Source of the DNA: Legionellaceae bacterium
GTDB lineage: Bacteria > Pseudomonadota > Gammaproteobacteria > Legionellales > Legionellaceae
Reading direction: 5' to 3'
Length of the DNA stretch: 6,466 bases
Assembly (NCBI GenBank): GCA_947505025.1
Contig: CANNIJ010000083.1
Coordinates: 1-6,466 of the forward strand
The position numbers were made by a program, and so were the translations under genes. The notes under the pieces are model-generated. The model saw only the letters and a program-made list of their open reading frames with translations, ran no database searches and was not told the DNA's origin. This document shows positions 6,403 to 6,466 of this stretch, one piece after another. Positions within the stretch are counted from its first letter, which is position 1. Every line of letters starts with the position of its first letter.

Positions 6403-6466
6403 TGGATCGTTAATAACTTTTTCATGGAATGAACCGCAAGGACCCACCACGGAGGCCATTAGCGCG

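Larger units (their letters stand above)
6279..6466. other. Non-coding upstream region at right edge; no gene recognised
   Basis: These 188 bases hold the sspA Shine-Dalgarno, leader, extended -10 promoter and inverted repeat. In the minus direction one frame enters from the right edge and runs 39 codons to a TAA at 6346-6348, through the promoter; another runs 14 codons to TGA at 6422-6424. Either could be the end of an upstream gene, but neither resembles a protein I know, including the rpsI or petC ends often found before sspA. No tRNA or other structured RNA was recognised. Confidence 0.5.

Noticed and set aside
6418..6440. Possible tRNA T-arm (GCGGTTCATTCC, minus strand)
   Set aside because: The conserved A58 is replaced by T, and no acceptor stem, CCA or anticodon arm could be placed.
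6346..6465. 39-codon minus-strand frame entering from the right edge
   Set aside because: Cys-rich, unlike known proteins, and runs through the promoter; too little to call a gene.

Overview
The window is a dense housekeeping block in which every supportable gene lies on the minus strand. It reads from a promoter near the right edge toward the left edge. The organism is most likely a gammaproteobacterium. SspA and SspB are a gammaproteobacterial-type pair (SspB is more widespread), the MutL lacks the endonuclease motif as in the E. coli (MutH-partnered) type, and the order tsaE-amiB-mutL-miaA is the classic gammaproteobacterial cluster. Base composition looks moderately AT-rich by eye (not counted). 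The very tight packing could fit a streamlined or host-associated lineage, but that is inference and the species cannot be named.

Layout in transcription order (right to left): about 185 bases without a recognised gene, holding an extended -10 promoter and an imperfect inverted repeat (6279-6466); sspA, RNA polymerase-associated GST-fold protein; sspB, ClpXP adaptor; tsaE, ATPase for tRNA t6A synthesis; amiB, periplasmic cell-wall amidase; mutL, mismatch repair; miaA, tRNA A37 prenyltransferase; a 65-residue CHCC zinc-finger protein; and the first 237 codons of a family 9 (heptosyltransferase-like) glycosyltransferase that runs off the left edge. All junctions are overlaps or gaps of about 11 bases or fewer, and no terminator hairpin was seen between genes, so the eight genes may form one polycistronic unit with translational coupling.

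Functionally this is a mixed operon: stress transcription control and proteolysis (SspA/SspB), two tRNA position-37 modifications (t6A by TsaE with partners, i6A by MiaA), daughter-cell separation (AmiB), DNA repair (MutL), and envelope sugar assembly (glycosyltransferase). Compared with E. coli, two separate loci (sspAB and tsaE-amiB-mutL-miaA) are fused, and hfq-hflX, which normally follow miaA, are absent from that position.

I found no sign of a novel defence system, mobile element, CRISPR array or RNA gene. The points worth checking are small: an SspB whose ClpX-binding motif is not C-terminal, a MutL with a very short linker, a Thr-to-Ser change in the MiaA GGT motif, the fused operon without hfq, and the unexplained right-hand intergenic region.
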